From an uncultured Caryophanales bacterium (GTDB lineage: Bacteria; Bacillota_I; Bacilli_A; RF39; UBA660), in the NCBI GenBank assembly GCA_948442255.1, contig CAOJRT010000007.1:1-51884 (forward strand): DNA of 51,884 nt, in the 5' to 3' direction. Each line of letters opens with the position of its first letter. Within the stretch, counting starts at the first letter, position 1. This document shows, one piece after another, positions 1-9,529 of this stretch. The position numbers and the translations under genes are program-made. The notes beneath the pieces are model-generated. The model was not told the origin of the DNA. It did not search any database and worked only from the letters and a program-made list of their open reading frames with translations.

Positions 1-73
1 CAATGTTATTTCTTCTGAATATTAATTTTTATTATTTTTATGCGGTTGCCCTATTTAGTCTGTGCTTAACATT

Positions 74-1174
74 TTATTTCAGCAACTTCTCTAGATATCT
101 ATTATATTCTGTTTTTATATCCTTATCAGTTATTGTAAATCCATACTCTTTTCTTAATTCTTGCAAAGCTTTTACTTGGATAGTAGGATTTTCTTCTAAA
201 TATTTTGACGCTAATGTTTCTTTAATAGAATCTTCCACATCTTCTAAAGAAGCTTTTTCTTTTGTTTCTTCTCTTAAAATAACATGATAACCTAATTCTG
301 TAGTTATTACACTAGTTGAATATTCACCATCTTTTAAATTATAAGCCGCACTCACTAATTCATCATAAGAACTGCTTAATGTGTTTTTATTAATAAATCC
401 TAAGGATCCGCCATTATCTTTTGTGCTTTCATCGTTGGAATTTTCTCTTGCTAAAGAGGCAAAGGCAGCTTTTACATCTTCTTTGTTTGTGTTTTTCAAT
501 TCTGTAATAATGGCATTTATTTTTTCCTTTGCTTCGTTTTCTGCTTCTTTTTTCTCTTCAGCGGTCATATCATCGGTTACCTTAGCTGTTATTAGAATAT
601 GGTTAACTTTTATATCTCCAACGATTTCTTCGTCGTAGTATTTCTTTATATCTTTTTCTTTTAACTCTGCTTTTGCATAATCCATTATCGCTAGATTTTG
701 CAGATAATTAATGTAAATATAATTTTTATAAGCTTCTACACTTTGATATCCCGTATAGTATTGAATAGCAGATTCTAAATCATCTCCATACGATGCTTGT
801 AACTCTTTTATAGTCTCATTGGCAGATGCTTCGGCTTCGCTTAGATAATCTACATATTTTTCTTCCAAAATTTTTTTATCAACCATGTTTAGCAAAGTAT
901 TTAGTGCATATTGTTCTTTTAATTCATTATATAAATCATTGGCACTAATTGTTTTTTCCTCTTTTAAATAGACAACGCCTTCTTCCCCATTTGCTAATAT
1001 GGGTATTTCAATCTTTTCGTAGTCTTCCTTTGCTTCTTTCAACTCTGCCAATTCTTTTTTTACTTTGTCATAATCGCCTTTATTCAAATCAAAAAGAATA
1101 TAACTTCCTCCAAAGCCTATCAAAGTGCATAACACACCCACTAGAATAACAATAATCCAACTTTTTTTATTCAT
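74..1174 (-). CDS. prsA: PrsA-like membrane-anchored parvulin foldase (peptidyl-prolyl isomerase)
   Basis: Extracytoplasmic foldase that would help secreted proteins fold outside the membrane. The N-terminus is a short basic stretch (MNKKSWIIV) followed by one hydrophobic helix; a Cys lies in it but the preceding residues do not fit a lipobox, so it is probably a transmembrane anchor rather than a lipoprotein. After a coiled-coil-like, lysine/glutamate-rich part comes a parvulin domain at about residues 185-305, recognisable from VNHILI, NGGSLGF and ELGYHVILREE. The start is placed at the ATG preceded by AAGGA at 7 nt; an in-frame ATG 10 codons upstream has no ribosome site. It follows valS after about 70 nt with no obvious terminator, so it may be read from the T-box operon. 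Family assignment is firm; substrates are unknown. Confidence 0.85.
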   Translation of the reverse strand: MNKKSWIIVILVGVLCTLIGFGGSYILFDLNKGDYDKVKKELAELKEAKEDYEKIEIPILANGEEGVVYLKEEKTISANDLYNELKEQYALNTLLNMVDKKILEEKYVDYLSEAEASANETIKELQASYGDDLESAIQYYTGYQSVEAYKNYIYINYLQNLAIMDYAKAELKEKDIKKYYDEEIVGDIKVNHILITAKVTDDMTAEEKKEAENEAKEKINAIITELKNTNKEDVKAAFASLARENSNDESTKDNGGSLGFINKNTLSSSYDELVSAAYNLKDGEYSTSVITTELGYHVILREETKEKASLEDVEDSIKETLASKYLEENPTIQVKALQELRKEYGFTITDKDIKTEYNRYLEKLLK

Positions 1175-1247
1175 TACTAAATCCTTCTTTCTTATTTTTT
1201 TCATTACTTTTTATAAAAATGTTATTTAAGCAACGCTAAAACAACTC

Positions 1248-3797
1248 TTATCCTTTTAAATTACTTAATCTTTCAGTGATTTCTTTCAATTTTGCTTCTT
1301 CTTGCATCAAATTTTCTCTTTCTTGGGTTACGATCTTCTCAGGGGCTTTTGCAACATAGTTTTCGTTTGCAAGTAGTTTACTACGACGATTAATTGAATT
1401 TTCTAATTGTTCTTTTTCTTTTGTAAGATTATCTAATTCATCATTTTTTTGGTTCGTGTCATCATAATAAATTGTTACTCTATATTGATTTAGTGATACT
1501 TCTAGATTTCCAGACATATTACTGGTCGTAACTATTTTATCTTTTAGTTTCAACATATTTAGAATCAATTCATTTTTGATATTAGTTGTTACTTCAAATG
1601 CACTTGTAATACCATTTTCAGTTTTTCTGTTTCTAAATAGAGAAATATATTCGATAATGGTATCTATTTCTTTTCTTTCTTCTAAAAAAATAAGATTCTT
1701 TTCATAAACTGGATATGTACTAATCATAATAGAATCTGCATCTTTAATAGGAAGAAGATGATATATTTCTTCGGTAACAAAAGGCATAAAAGGATGGAGC
1801 ATCTTTATAATACCCGTTAAAACATAGGTTAAAACACTTTTTGTACTTGAACTATCTAAATTAAATTTAGCAAACTCTATATAACTACTACAGAAGTCAT
1901 CCCATATGAAATCATATAATTCTGTTCCTACTAGGTTGAGTTCATACTTATCCATATGTTTAATTGTTCGCCTTACTATTTCTTCGTATTTTGTTAAAAT
2001 CCACTTATCTTCTGGCTTTAAATCCGTTAAGTTCAATTTTTCTAGGCCTTCAATATTAAGCAATACAAATCGCGAAGCATTCCATAATTTATTAATAAAG
2101 TTCCATGTACTGGCTACTTTCTCTTTATCAAAACGAAGATCAGTTCCTAAAGCCACATCAGTTGCTAGATAAAAACGAAGAGCGTCTGCACCATATTCTT
2201 CTATTAATTCCATAGGATCTACACCATTACCCAAAGATTTAGACATTTTACGTCCTTCTTTGTCTCGAATTAACCCATGAATAATACAGTCTTTAAAAGG
2301 TCTTACTCCAGTAATGTGTTCTGCTTGGAAAACCATTCTTGCTACCCAGAAAAAGATAATGTCATAAGCTGTAACTAATACATCATTTGGATAATATCTG
2401 TCCATGTCTTCTGTTTTTTCAGGCCATCCCAAAGTACTAAACGGCCATAAAGCAGAAGAAAACCAAGTGTCTAAAACGTCTTCATCTTGAATCCACCCAT
2501 CTTCTTTTGGAGGCTCTATACCAACATAGATTTCTTCCCCTTTATACCAAGCAGGAATTCTATGTCCCCACCATAACTGTCTAGAAATACACCAATCGTA
2601 TGAGATTTCCATCCAGTGATTTAATATTTTTTCAAATCTTTCCGGAACAAAGTTTACTTTCTTTTCTTTTTTCGCTTGTGTTTCTAATACATGACTAGCT
2701 AAATCTCCCATCTTTACAAACCATTGCTTTGATAAATATGGTTCAACCATAACGCCTGTTCTTTCACTATGTCCAACTGAATGTTTCATTGGTTCTATTC
2801 TGATTAATAAATCTTGCTCTTTTAAATCTTTAAGTAACTCTTCACGACATTTTTCCCTACTTAAACCTGCATATTGTAAGGCTGCTTCATTCATAGTCGC
2901 GTCAGGATTCATAACAATGATTCTTTCCAAATTATGTCTATCGCCCACTTCAAAATCATTAGGGTCATGTGCAGGAGTTATCTTAACTACGCCTGTTCCG
3001 AATTCTGGATCTGCATGTGTATCACCAATAATAGGAATTTTTTTATTTACAATCGGTAAAATAACCTTTTTACCTATTAAATCTTTATATCTTTCATCGT
3101 TAGGATTGACTGCTACAGCAGTATCTCCAAATAAGGTTTCTGGTCTTGTTGTTGCTACATCTAAGTAGGAGTCACTCCCTTCAATAAAGTATTTCAAATG
3201 ATAAAAAGCTCCCTCTACTTCTTTATAGATAACTTCCTCATTAGAAAGGGCTGTTTGGGCTTGCGGATCCCAGTTAATTATTTTTTCCCCCCTATAAATA
3301 ATTCCTTCGTTGTAGTAATCTACAAAGACTTTTGTAACCGCCTTATTTAAACCTTCATCTAATGTAAATCTCTCTTTATTATAATCTACAGAAATTCCCA
3401 TTTTTGCCCATTGACTTCTTATATTTCCTCCATATTCATGAGTCCAGTCCCAACAAGCATTTAGGAAGTTTTCTCTTCCATATTCGTATTTGTCTATACC
3501 AGCTTCCTTTAATTTTTTTACTACTTTTGCTTCTGTTGCAATAGCTGCATGGTCCATCCCAGGTAACCAAAGTGTATCAAATCCTTGCATTCTTTTATAA
3601 CGGATAATAATATCTTGAATGGATACATCCATAGCGTGCCCTAAATGAAGCTTTCCAGTTACATTTGGGGGAGGAATAACAATACAAAATGGATCTTTGC
3701 TTTTATCTCCTGAATTAAAATACCCCTTTGTTTTCCAATCACTATATTTATTTTCTTCTATTTTTTTATGATTATATTTTGATTCTATGTCTATCAT
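1248..3797 (-). CDS. valS: Valyl-tRNA synthetase
   Basis: Class I aminoacyl-tRNA synthetase charging tRNA-Val. The signature HIGH motif appears as HLGH at residues 51-54 and KMSKS at 517-521. An editing (CP1) domain lies between them (TTRPETLFGDTAVAVNP, GTGVVKITPAHD), and the C-terminus carries the valine-type coiled coil (KEKEQLENSINRRSKL, KAPEKIV). At 849 residues it is full length. The ATG chosen has GAAAGGA 9 nt upstream; a TTG three codons earlier overlaps that site and is unlikely. The start overlaps the 3' end of the HD-domain gene, implying translational coupling, and both lie behind the T-box leader, so expression should rise when tRNA-Val is uncharged. Confidence 0.97.
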   Translation of the reverse strand: MIDIESKYNHKKIEENKYSDWKTKGYFNSGDKSKDPFCIVIPPPNVTGKLHLGHAMDVSIQDIIIRYKRMQGFDTLWLPGMDHAAIATEAKVVKKLKEAGIDKYEYGRENFLNACWDWTHEYGGNIRSQWAKMGISVDYNKERFTLDEGLNKAVTKVFVDYYNEGIIYRGEKIINWDPQAQTALSNEEVIYKEVEGAFYHLKYFIEGSDSYLDVATTRPETLFGDTAVAVNPNDERYKDLIGKKVILPIVNKKIPIIGDTHADPEFGTGVVKITPAHDPNDFEVGDRHNLERIIVMNPDATMNEAALQYAGLSREKCREELLKDLKEQDLLIRIEPMKHSVGHSERTGVMVEPYLSKQWFVKMGDLASHVLETQAKKEKKVNFVPERFEKILNHWMEISYDWCISRQLWWGHRIPAWYKGEEIYVGIEPPKEDGWIQDEDVLDTWFSSALWPFSTLGWPEKTEDMDRYYPNDVLVTAYDIIFFWVARMVFQAEHITGVRPFKDCIIHGLIRDKEGRKMSKSLGNGVDPMELIEEYGADALRFYLATDVALGTDLRFDKEKVASTWNFINKLWNASRFVLLNIEGLEKLNLTDLKPEDKWILTKYEEIVRRTIKHMDKYELNLVGTELYDFIWDDFCSSYIEFAKFNLDSSSTKSVLTYVLTGIIKMLHPFMPFVTEEIYHLLPIKDADSIMISTYPVYEKNLIFLEERKEIDTIIEYISLFRNRKTENGITSAFEVTTNIKNELILNMLKLKDKIVTTSNMSGNLEVSLNQYRVTIYYDDTNQKNDELDNLTKEKEQLENSINRRSKLLANENYVAKAPEKIVTQERENLMQEEAKLKEITERLSNLKG

Positions 3798-4518
3798 ATT
3801 TATCAATCCTTTCGTCTAAATATTGTATAACTTCTTCATATGCATCCTTAAATCTTTCGTTTCCCTTTATTGAGTTATGAAATCTAATAAAATTATTTTT
3901 ATATTCTTCTAAAACAGCATTATAATAAATATTAAATGCAAATCCATATTGTACAGCAGTAAAATCACTTTTTGTTTTAGCATATCTGCGATCAATTAGA
4001 GAGTGTTTCTTTATAAAATCCATTATTTCTTTGCTAATTTCACTACCATCTCCTTCAATCGTTCCAGCAGTTGCTACTAATATATCTACTATGTCGGTAT
4101 CTCTAATTAATCTCGCATGTTTAAGTATTCTCTCATCCTTAATTTGAGGAATATCTAATTTATTATGATTTCTAACAGCAAACTCGATAATAGGATACCA
4201 CTCTTCTTTAATAGTAAAATTCCTAATTAGCTTCTTTTTAAATAATTGTTCTACACTATAGTCGGCATGGTCTATCATAGTGTCACTAAAACTATTATAA
4301 ACTTTTAATTATTCGAATCTCCCTATATCATGTAACAGTCCAATTAAAGTGGCAAGTTCAATATCTTCTTTCTTAAATCCAAGTCGTTTAGCATATTTAT
4401 AGGACAACTCCATGACTCGTAAAGAATGGTCATACTTTAATTTGATTTTCTCATTAGATAAATCATACTCTTTTACATATTTATTAAATTCCTCTATATA
4501 ATGGTTAAATTCATTCAT
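3772..4518 (-). pseudogene. HD-domain hydrolase interrupted by an in-frame TAA
   Basis: First gene behind the T-box leader, with a good site (GAAAGGGG) before its ATG. The first part contains the HD phosphohydrolase motifs: a His in YDHSLRV and the HD pair in GLLHDIGRFE. Immediately after GRFE the same frame has TAA, then continues LKVYNSFSDTMIDHADYSV and runs open for about 180 more codons to the stop inside the valS start region. In this family GRFEQ is followed by a short loop and DHA(x)nG/S-V, so a CAA (Gln) to TAA change explains the break with one C-to-T transition. The downstream half has an ATG (MIDHADYSV) but no convincing ribosome site. It could be a recent pseudogene, a strain polymorphism, a sequencing error or a readthrough site. 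Substrate unknown. Confidence 0.85.
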
Positions 4519-4541
4519 AAAGATTCCCCTTTCTTGAAAAT

Positions 4542-4745
4542 AAAAAAAGTTATAAACTTAAGGACGAGATTTCCCGCGGTACCACCTTAATTTATAACTC
4601 TTGTTATACATCTTTCTCTATTTAACGCATAGTAACGGTTCTTACTCCCAAGCAACCTTCTTCTATTTGTTTTGTTCATTTTCACCATCCATGAACTCTC
4701 TTTAAAAACAATATAAAATACTCCTCTTGTTCTTTGTAATTACTC
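4542..4745 (-). promoter_or_regulatory. T-box leader (tRNA-Val sensing) ahead of the HD gene-valS operon
   Basis: The conserved T-box core GGTGGTACCGCGG lies at 4574-4586 on the minus strand. A competing terminator is formed by AGTTATAAATTAAGG pairing with CCTTAAGTTTATAACT and followed by a run of seven T (4535-4599). Upstream are a probable stem I with an AG-bulge-like AAAGAGA and GGATGGTG loop near 4680-4710, and the AACCGTTA stem III element near 4630. The UGGU bulge expects an ACCA tRNA end, in line with tRNA-Val. I could not place the specifier codon with confidence. Known mechanism: uncharged tRNA stabilises the antiterminator and allows readthrough into the operon. Confidence 0.92.
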
Positions 4746-4747
4746 TT

Positions 4748-4776
4748 ATTATAAATCAATTGCTTTTTTTTTTCAA
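4748..4776 (-). promoter_or_regulatory. Sigma-A promoter of the T-box/valS operon
   Basis: TTGAAA at 4771-4776, a 17-nt spacer made largely of A, and a consensus TATAAT at 4748-4753 just before the T-box leader. It abuts the stop codon of the prepilin peptidase gene. Confidence 0.85.
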
Positions 4777-5538
4777 TTAGAATGTTCCAAAAACGACATT
4801 TAAAAAACTTCGTATTGGTTCCATGAATAAAAAGACAAGTAATAAAGCTCCTATCAAGAAAGGTCCAAAAGGAATTTCCTTTTCTTTATGAGAAAATATC
4901 GTATATATTGCATAAGGAAAAGCAAGAAGAGAGCCCATAATTAAACTTACTATACTCAGTCTTACCCCAAGGCAAAATCCAAAAAAACTGGCGAGCTTAA
5001 TATCTCCTCCGCCTAAGGTATTCGCCTTAAATAATTTGTCTCCTATTTTTTTTATTCCATACATAAATAGGAATAAGCAAACTCCACTTATGATAGAAAT
5101 CATAAATGTTCTAAAACCAAAGAAAATCGTTTTAGCAATAAGAATCAAGACGGACCCGATAATTAATACCTCGTTACTTATAACATAATAACGAAAATCA
5201 CTTACACATATGATAATAAATAAACTTGAAATAATTAAAAGAGCAATCATTTCATAACTAAAGTCATACAAAACATAAGAAAGACAAAATAGGAAAGCAG
5301 ATAAAAGTTCTAAAAAAGGAAACCAAAGGCTTTTTATTTTATGACAATAGGGACACTTTTTTAGATGCGAAAACAAAGGAATTAATTCATACCAAGCATA
5401 AATCTCTTCACAGTGCATACAAGTATTTATTCCACCCTTTCCTTTTAGAGGAAGTTTTAATCCAGTAATGATAAAGAATGTCCCAAAAAATAAGCCAGTA
5501 ATTAAAAATAGTACAATAGTATATAATTGGATTGTCAT
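4777..5538 (-). CDS. comC: Type IV prepilin peptidase (ComC/PilD family, A24)
   Basis: Membrane aspartic protease that cleaves, and in some family members methylates, prepilin leaders, here probably of competence or type IV-like pilins. The N-terminal cytosolic domain has two CxxC pairs (CMHCEE and CPYCHK) that bind zinc. The A24 catalytic aspartates are visible in SDFRYYVI and in the GGGDIKLASFFG motif, set among about seven hydrophobic segments. Length (253 residues) is typical. The start is the ATG with AAAGGA 9 nt upstream; a TTG two codons earlier is too close to that site. No pilin or comG genes are nearby, so the substrates are encoded elsewhere. Confidence 0.92.
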   Translation of the reverse strand: MTIQLYTIVLFLITGLFFGTFFIITGLKLPLKGKGGINTCMHCEEIYAWYELIPLFSHLKKCPYCHKIKSLWFPFLELLSAFLFCLSYVLYDFSYEMIALLIISSLFIIICVSDFRYYVISNEVLIIGSVLILIAKTIFFGFRTFMISIISGVCLFLFMYGIKKIGDKLFKANTLGGGDIKLASFFGFCLGVRLSIVSLIMGSLLAFPYAIYTIFSHKEKEIPFGPFLIGALLLVFLFMEPIRSFLNVVFGTF

Positions 5539-5635
5539 TTCCAAAATTCCTTTCTTCTCTTATTTTCCTCTTCATTATATCATATAAAATTAATTTTTAG
5601 ACAAATTCATCATATACTATATTGAGGTAATGTAT

Positions 5636-5854
5636 ATGAATAATGGTTTTTCCTTTTTAAAAATAGTTTCTGGTCTGTCAAAAACATTAAATGTTGCGAA
5701 TCAACTTATCCCTCTTTATAATCAAGTTAAGCCAATGATTGCGAATGGTTCAAAGATTCTTTCTACTCTAAATAAGAAGACTTCTTCACCAATAAAGTCA
5801 AGCACTTCTACTCCCGTAATTTCTTCTAATAATTTCCCGACTTTTTTTCAATAA
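5636..5854 (+). CDS. Small YqfQ/VrrA-like protein
   Basis: A 72-residue protein, one of the few plus-strand genes. Its start is the ATG 7 nt after TTGAGGT, not the ATG two codons upstream which touches the site. The middle (NQLIPLYNQVKPMIANGSKI) resembles the repeated QQYGPMIKN-type core of YqfQ/VrrA proteins, and the C-terminus is a Ser/Thr/Pro/Asn-rich low-complexity tail. In Bacillus yqfQ lies beside trmK (yqfN) and sigA, and the same neighbours occur here, which strengthens the call. YqfQ is thought to be sporulation-associated; function here is unproven. It converges on trmK with a shared terminator. Confidence 0.5.
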   Translation: MNNGFSFLKIVSGLSKTLNVANQLIPLYNQVKPMIANGSKILSTLNKKTSSPIKSSTSTPVISSNNFPTFFQ

Positions 5855-5879
5855 AAAAAGCTACTTTAAAGCTTTTTTG
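5853..5879. terminator. Bidirectional terminator between yqfQ-like gene and trmK
   Basis: AAAAAAAGCT, a 7-nt loop and AGCTTTTTT give a symmetric hairpin with T-runs on both strands. It overlaps the trmK stop codon. Confidence 0.75.
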
Positions 5880-6502
5880 TATTTTTTATAATCTCTGTAC
5901 GCTGTTATTTTTGCTTTTATACTCGTGAAAGGAATCTTTTTTTGTATCTTTTTTAATTGCTCTAATACTACTTGATTATATGCTGGATTATTTAAATAGC
6001 CATAAAGGATTTCTCTTTCTTTATTTTTTTTATTGCTCTGAATAAATAGCATCGAAACATACCATTTGCCTTTATCTAAAACTACTCGTTCCTCTTTTAA
6101 ATAATAACCCAAATCATTTAAACTTTTTCTTAATTTAGCATGCTCATTATTTGATTGTAAGATAATTTTTTTGATATTTTTTATTTTTTCTTTCGCCTCT
6201 AAAATATGTAAAATTGTGCTTGTTCCCATGCCACTTATTAGTAAAGCGTTTATTCCCTTTAAAGGGATATTTTCTAATCCATCACTTAAAACAGTGTCTA
6301 TTTTTAATTTGCTTTTCTTAATATTTGCTTTGGCACTTTGTAAAGCATTTTGATTTATGTCACTTGCCATTATATACTTGCACAAATTATTTCTCTTTAA
6401 AAAAATGCTTAAATATCCATGATCACAACCAACATCAACAATACTATCCTCTTTTTCTACAAAGTATATAAGAGAATCTAATCTTTTACTTAATTTATTC
6501 AC
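5861..6502 (-). CDS. trmK: tRNA (adenine(22)-N1)-methyltransferase TrmK
   Basis: SAM-dependent methyltransferase that makes m1A22 in tRNA. The Rossmann motif I is [14 protein letters not shown] (residues ~22-35), followed by ASDINQNAL and the family motif [10 protein letters not shown]-terminal lysine-rich helical part matches the YqfN/TrmK architecture, and 213 residues is a usual length. The start overlaps the rpoD stop by 8 nt, so it is translationally coupled to rpoD, the same dnaG-sigA-yqfN order seen in Bacillus. Confidence 0.93.
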   Translation of the reverse strand: MNKLSKRLDSLIYFVEKEDSIVDVGCDHGYLSIFLKRNNLCKYIMASDINQNALQSAKANIKKSKLKIDTVLSDGLENIPLKGINALLISGMGTSTILHILEAKEKIKNIKKIILQSNNEHAKLRKSLNDLGYYLKEERVVLDKGKWYVSMLFIQSNKKNKEREILYGYLNNPAYNQVVLEQLKKIQKKIPFTSIKAKITAYRDYKKYKKALK

Positions 6503-7595
6503 CTAGAAAGTCCTTTAATTTTTTAGCACGAGAAGGATGTCTTAGTTTTCTTAATGCTTTTGCTTCAATTTGTCTAATTCTTTCTCTTGTAACGTTAAAT
6601 TTTTTTCCTACTTCTTCTAGGGTATGACTAGTTCCATCAACTAAACCAAAACGTAATTCCAATACTTCTTGTTCTCTTTCCTGAAGTGTTAATAAAACAT
6701 TCTTTATTTCTTCCTTTAGAATCTCATTTGTAGCATATTCTTCTGGACTCATACTTCTTTCATCTTTAATAAAATCACCTAAATGAGAGTCATCTTCTTC
6801 TCCAATAGGTGTTTCTAAAGAAACAGGGTCTTGGCTAATTTTCATAACTTCTCTTACTTTATCAACTGTAATTCCCATTTTTTCTGCTAGTTCTTCTTCG
6901 CTTGGTTCTCTATTTAATTCTAAAGTCATTTGTCTTTGTACTCTTGCCATTTTATTGATTGTTTCTACCATATGAACTGGAACACGTATCGTTCTTGCCT
7001 GATCGGCTAAAGCACGGGTAATGGCTTGTCTAATCCACCAAGTTGCATAGGTACTAAATTTATACCCTTTATCATAATCGAATTTTTCTACCGCTTTCAT
7101 TAAACCGATATTTCCTTCTTGAATTAAATCAAGAAATAATAATCCTCTTCCAACATAACGCTTGGCAATAGAAACTACTAAACGTAAATTGGATTCCGCT
7201 AAAATATTTTTTGCTGCTTCATCTCCGTTAGCGATACGAATAGATAAATCTGCTTCTTCTTCTGGACTTAAAAGACTAATGCGACCAATTTCTTTTAAAT
7301 ACATTCTTACTGGGTCGTTAATATTTATATCTTTCGTGATTTCTTCATCAGATAGGACGAGGTTTTCTTCCTCTTCCATTAATTTTGGCCCATTGCCACC
7401 CTCACCTGATGCTTCACTTACAACTTCAATCCCATTTTCCATTAAGACATTATATAAATCGTCTAAAGAATCATTATCAATCTCCAATCCTTTTAAAGCT
7501 TCTGCCAATTGTTCAAAAGTTAAAATATTATTATTCTTTTTTCCTAGAGCAATTAAATCCTTTTTTCTATCCTCAAAACTTTTAATTTCTACCAT
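6495..7595 (-). CDS. rpoD: Primary sigma factor RpoD/SigA
   Basis: Housekeeping sigma subunit of RNA polymerase. Region 1.1 is at the N-terminus; region 1.2/2 follows with [39 protein letters not shown] and the region 2.3-2.4 block [18 protein letters not shown]. Region 3 is [13 protein letters not shown] and region 4.2 is [20 protein letters not shown]. At 366 residues it is standard for Firmicutes. The ATG chosen is 11 nt after AAGGA; an ATG four codons earlier overlaps that site. dnaG ends 1 nt before it, giving the conserved dnaG-rpoD pair. Confidence 0.98.
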   Translation of the reverse strand: MVEIKSFEDRKKDLIALGKKNNNILTFEQLAEALKGLEIDNDSLDDLYNVLMENGIEVVSEASGEGGNGPKLMEEEENLVLSDEEITKDININDPVRMYLKEIGRISLLSPEEEADLSIRIANGDEAAKNILAESNLRLVVSIAKRYVGRGLLFLDLIQEGNIGLMKAVEKFDYDKGYKFSTYATWWIRQAITRALADQARTIRVPVHMVETINKMARVQRQMTLELNREPSEEELAEKMGITVDKVREVMKISQDPVSLETPIGEEDDSHLGDFIKDERSMSPEEYATNEILKEEIKNVLLTLQEREQEVLELRFGLVDGTSHTLEEVGKKFNVTRERIRQIEAKALRKLRHPSRAKKLKDFLGE

Positions 7596-7596
7596 T

Positions 7597-9348
7597 TTAA
7601 AACACATCCTTCTTTAAATCTGCAATTTGCATTGCTATTTTCATTTTTTTATCTACATCCAGTTCATTTTTCATCATGTCTTTTAAACGATTAATTTCAT
7701 TTTTAGTCATTACTTTTGAAATAGCTCTTAAATAATCTTCCATTGCTTCCATAGTAACTTCTTCATTACTTGCCTCGTTTACAATATCCATAACTTTTTT
7801 TTGAATACTTTCTTTATCTATTACATAGGTGATAAAATCAGCTACATTGATTTGCCTCCCATGCTGTTCTTGATAATAAAGAATTTCGTTAGCAATTTCA
7901 CGATATAAAGCATCGCTAAAATAACCTAACTTCTTTTGATATTTTTCAATGTATTCTACTCCATTCATCATATAATACAATATTCTTTCACAAGCTTTTT
8001 GGTAGCCTTCCTTTTTTTCTTTTGGTGGAACTTTTCTTACTTCTTTTTTCTTCACTTCCACAGGAGACAATTCTTTTAATTTGTCCTTTAAAACTTCAAT
8101 AGATAGATGATGTTCTTCACTTAATTGATTTAATGTCAATTCTCTTAATATTACATCATCGTTGTTACTTAACTCTTTTAATACATTATTTATATATAAT
8201 GTTAAGTCCTCTACTTTGTTTAAATCTTTTCCCTGTTTTAAGTAATTCATTTTAAAATCAAAGAAAGTTATAGGATGTAACACATTCTCTTTAAATGCGT
8301 CTATCCCATTTTTGATTATATACTCATCGGGATCTTTCTCTCCACTTAAGCGAATAACTAAAGTTTCAACCCCTTGCTTTACAAGTTCTTCTCCATTAGT
8401 GATAGTTGCTAGCAGCCCAGCATTATCATTATCAAAGCAAAGAATAACTTTTACACGTATTTTTTTTAGCATTTGTGCTTGTTCATGCGTCATAGCAGTT
8501 CCACATAATGCCACTACATTTTTCACACCATTAACCGAAAGGCGAATGGCATCCATAAAACCTTCAACCAAAATGATAGCTTTTTCTTTTTTCGCTATAT
8601 CTTTTGCTTTGTGAAAATTATATAAAGTTTCTCCTTTTTTGAAGATTCTAGTCTCTTTACTGTTTATGTATTTGGAAACATTTTGTTCTCCACGATAAAC
8701 TCTTCCGCTAAATCCTACAACACGCCCTTCTTTATCCCACAAGGGAAAAGTAATACGTCTTGTAAAAAGGTCATATCTATAGTCTTTTCCCTCTCCTACA
8801 AGTGATAACTCTTCTAAAGTTTGGAGATTATAATTTTTTTTTGTGAGCAACATTTCCAGAGCATTTGTTTCATCTAAACTTAGTCCAATTCCAAACTCCT
8901 TAATCGTCTCATCATCTATACCTCGATTATGCAAGTATTCCAAAGCAGGAACTCCTACTTGGGTTTTAAGATTATTTTGGTAGAATTTGTTAGCCAGTTC
9001 CATTATGGCATATTCTTCTTTAAAAACACTTGTCGTAGTAATAGTATAAGAATTTTCAGATAATTCCATACCACATTTATTCGCCACAATGCTAATCGCT
9101 TCACTAAAAGATACATTTTCATATTCTTTTACAAAGGTAAATACATTTCCTGTCGCCCCACAAGCAAAACACTTATAGATTTGTTTTTCCTCTGAAACAC
9201 TCATACTTGGTGAATGATCATCATGAAAAGGACAAACACATATAAAATTTCTTCCTCGTTGTGTAAGGGGGATATAACTTCCAACTATATCCACTATATT
9301 GGCAGTCTGTCTTATGCTATTAATTTCAGTATTTGAAATAAATGCCAT
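7597..9348 (-). CDS. dnaG: DNA primase DnaG
   Basis: Synthesises RNA primers for replication. The N-terminal CHC2 zinc domain shows [11 protein letters not shown] and [11 protein letters not shown] (about residues 38-66). The TOPRIM catalytic core has [10 protein letters not shown] and the acidic FDNDNAG motif, and the C-terminal helical part would bind the replicative helicase. 583 residues is normal. GAGGGTGATTTT precedes the ATG. It is the first gene of the dnaG-rpoD-trmK operon and is separated from the surface-protein gene upstream by two terminators. Confidence 0.97.
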   Translation of the reverse strand: MAFISNTEINSIRQTANIVDIVGSYIPLTQRGRNFICVCPFHDDHSPSMSVSEEKQIYKCFACGATGNVFTFVKEYENVSFSEAISIVANKCGMELSENSYTITTTSVFKEEYAIMELANKFYQNNLKTQVGVPALEYLHNRGIDDETIKEFGIGLSLDETNALEMLLTKKNYNLQTLEELSLVGEGKDYRYDLFTRRITFPLWDKEGRVVGFSGRVYRGEQNVSKYINSKETRIFKKGETLYNFHKAKDIAKKEKAIILVEGFMDAIRLSVNGVKNVVALCGTAMTHEQAQMLKKIRVKVILCFDNDNAGLLATITNGEELVKQGVETLVIRLSGEKDPDEYIIKNGIDAFKENVLHPITFFDFKMNYLKQGKDLNKVEDLTLYINNVLKELSNNDDVILRELTLNQLSEEHHLSIEVLKDKLKELSPVEVKKKEVRKVPPKEKKEGYQKACERILYYMMNGVEYIEKYQKKLGYFSDALYREIANEILYYQEQHGRQINVADFITYVIDKESIQKKVMDIVNEASNEEVTMEAMEDYLRAISKVMTKNEINRLKDMMKNELDVDKKMKIAMQIADLKKDVF

Positions 9349-9405
9349 AAAATCACCCTCTACTAATACTTATTATCGCAATCCCCCTTATTTCCTTCTT
9401 TTTTA

Positions 9406-9440
9406 CAAAAAAAAATGCAAAAAATGTCATTTTTTTGCAT
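9406..9440 (-). terminator. Second terminator between surface-protein gene and dnaG
   Basis: ATGCAAAAAA, a short loop and TTTTTTGCAT followed by nine T on the minus strand. Together with the next hairpin upstream it insulates dnaG from the strong promoter of the surface-protein gene. The dnaG promoter must lie in 9349-9405, where I see no clear consensus. Confidence 0.75.
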
Positions 9441-9500
9441 ATTTTAGCATAAAATTGGAATAATAGATACTTTTTTCTCTTAAAAATTTGATTTTCAATC

Positions 9501-9529
9501 TTTTTAAAAAGCTAAAATTTTAGCTTTTT
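9501..9529. terminator. Palindromic terminator at the end of the surface-protein gene
   Basis: AAAAAGCTAAAA / TTTTAGCTTTTT is a perfect inverted repeat with T-runs on both strands, touching the stop codon of the surface-protein gene. Confidence 0.8.

Noticed and set aside
3-287. Plus-strand frames such as this one opposite the PrsA-like gene
   Set aside because: Antisense shadows of real genes: no ribosome sites, low-complexity Phe/Ser/Leu-rich products.
4278-4518. Reassigned stop codon (alternative genetic code)
   Set aside because: TAA, TAG and TGA all end well-identified genes in this window, so the in-frame TAA in the HD gene is a real stop.
5545-5635. Clear sigma-A promoter between comC and the YqfQ-like gene
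   Set aside because: A TATAAT for comC is present but its -35 spacing is 19 nt, and the plus-strand TATACT has no -35 at acceptable distance.
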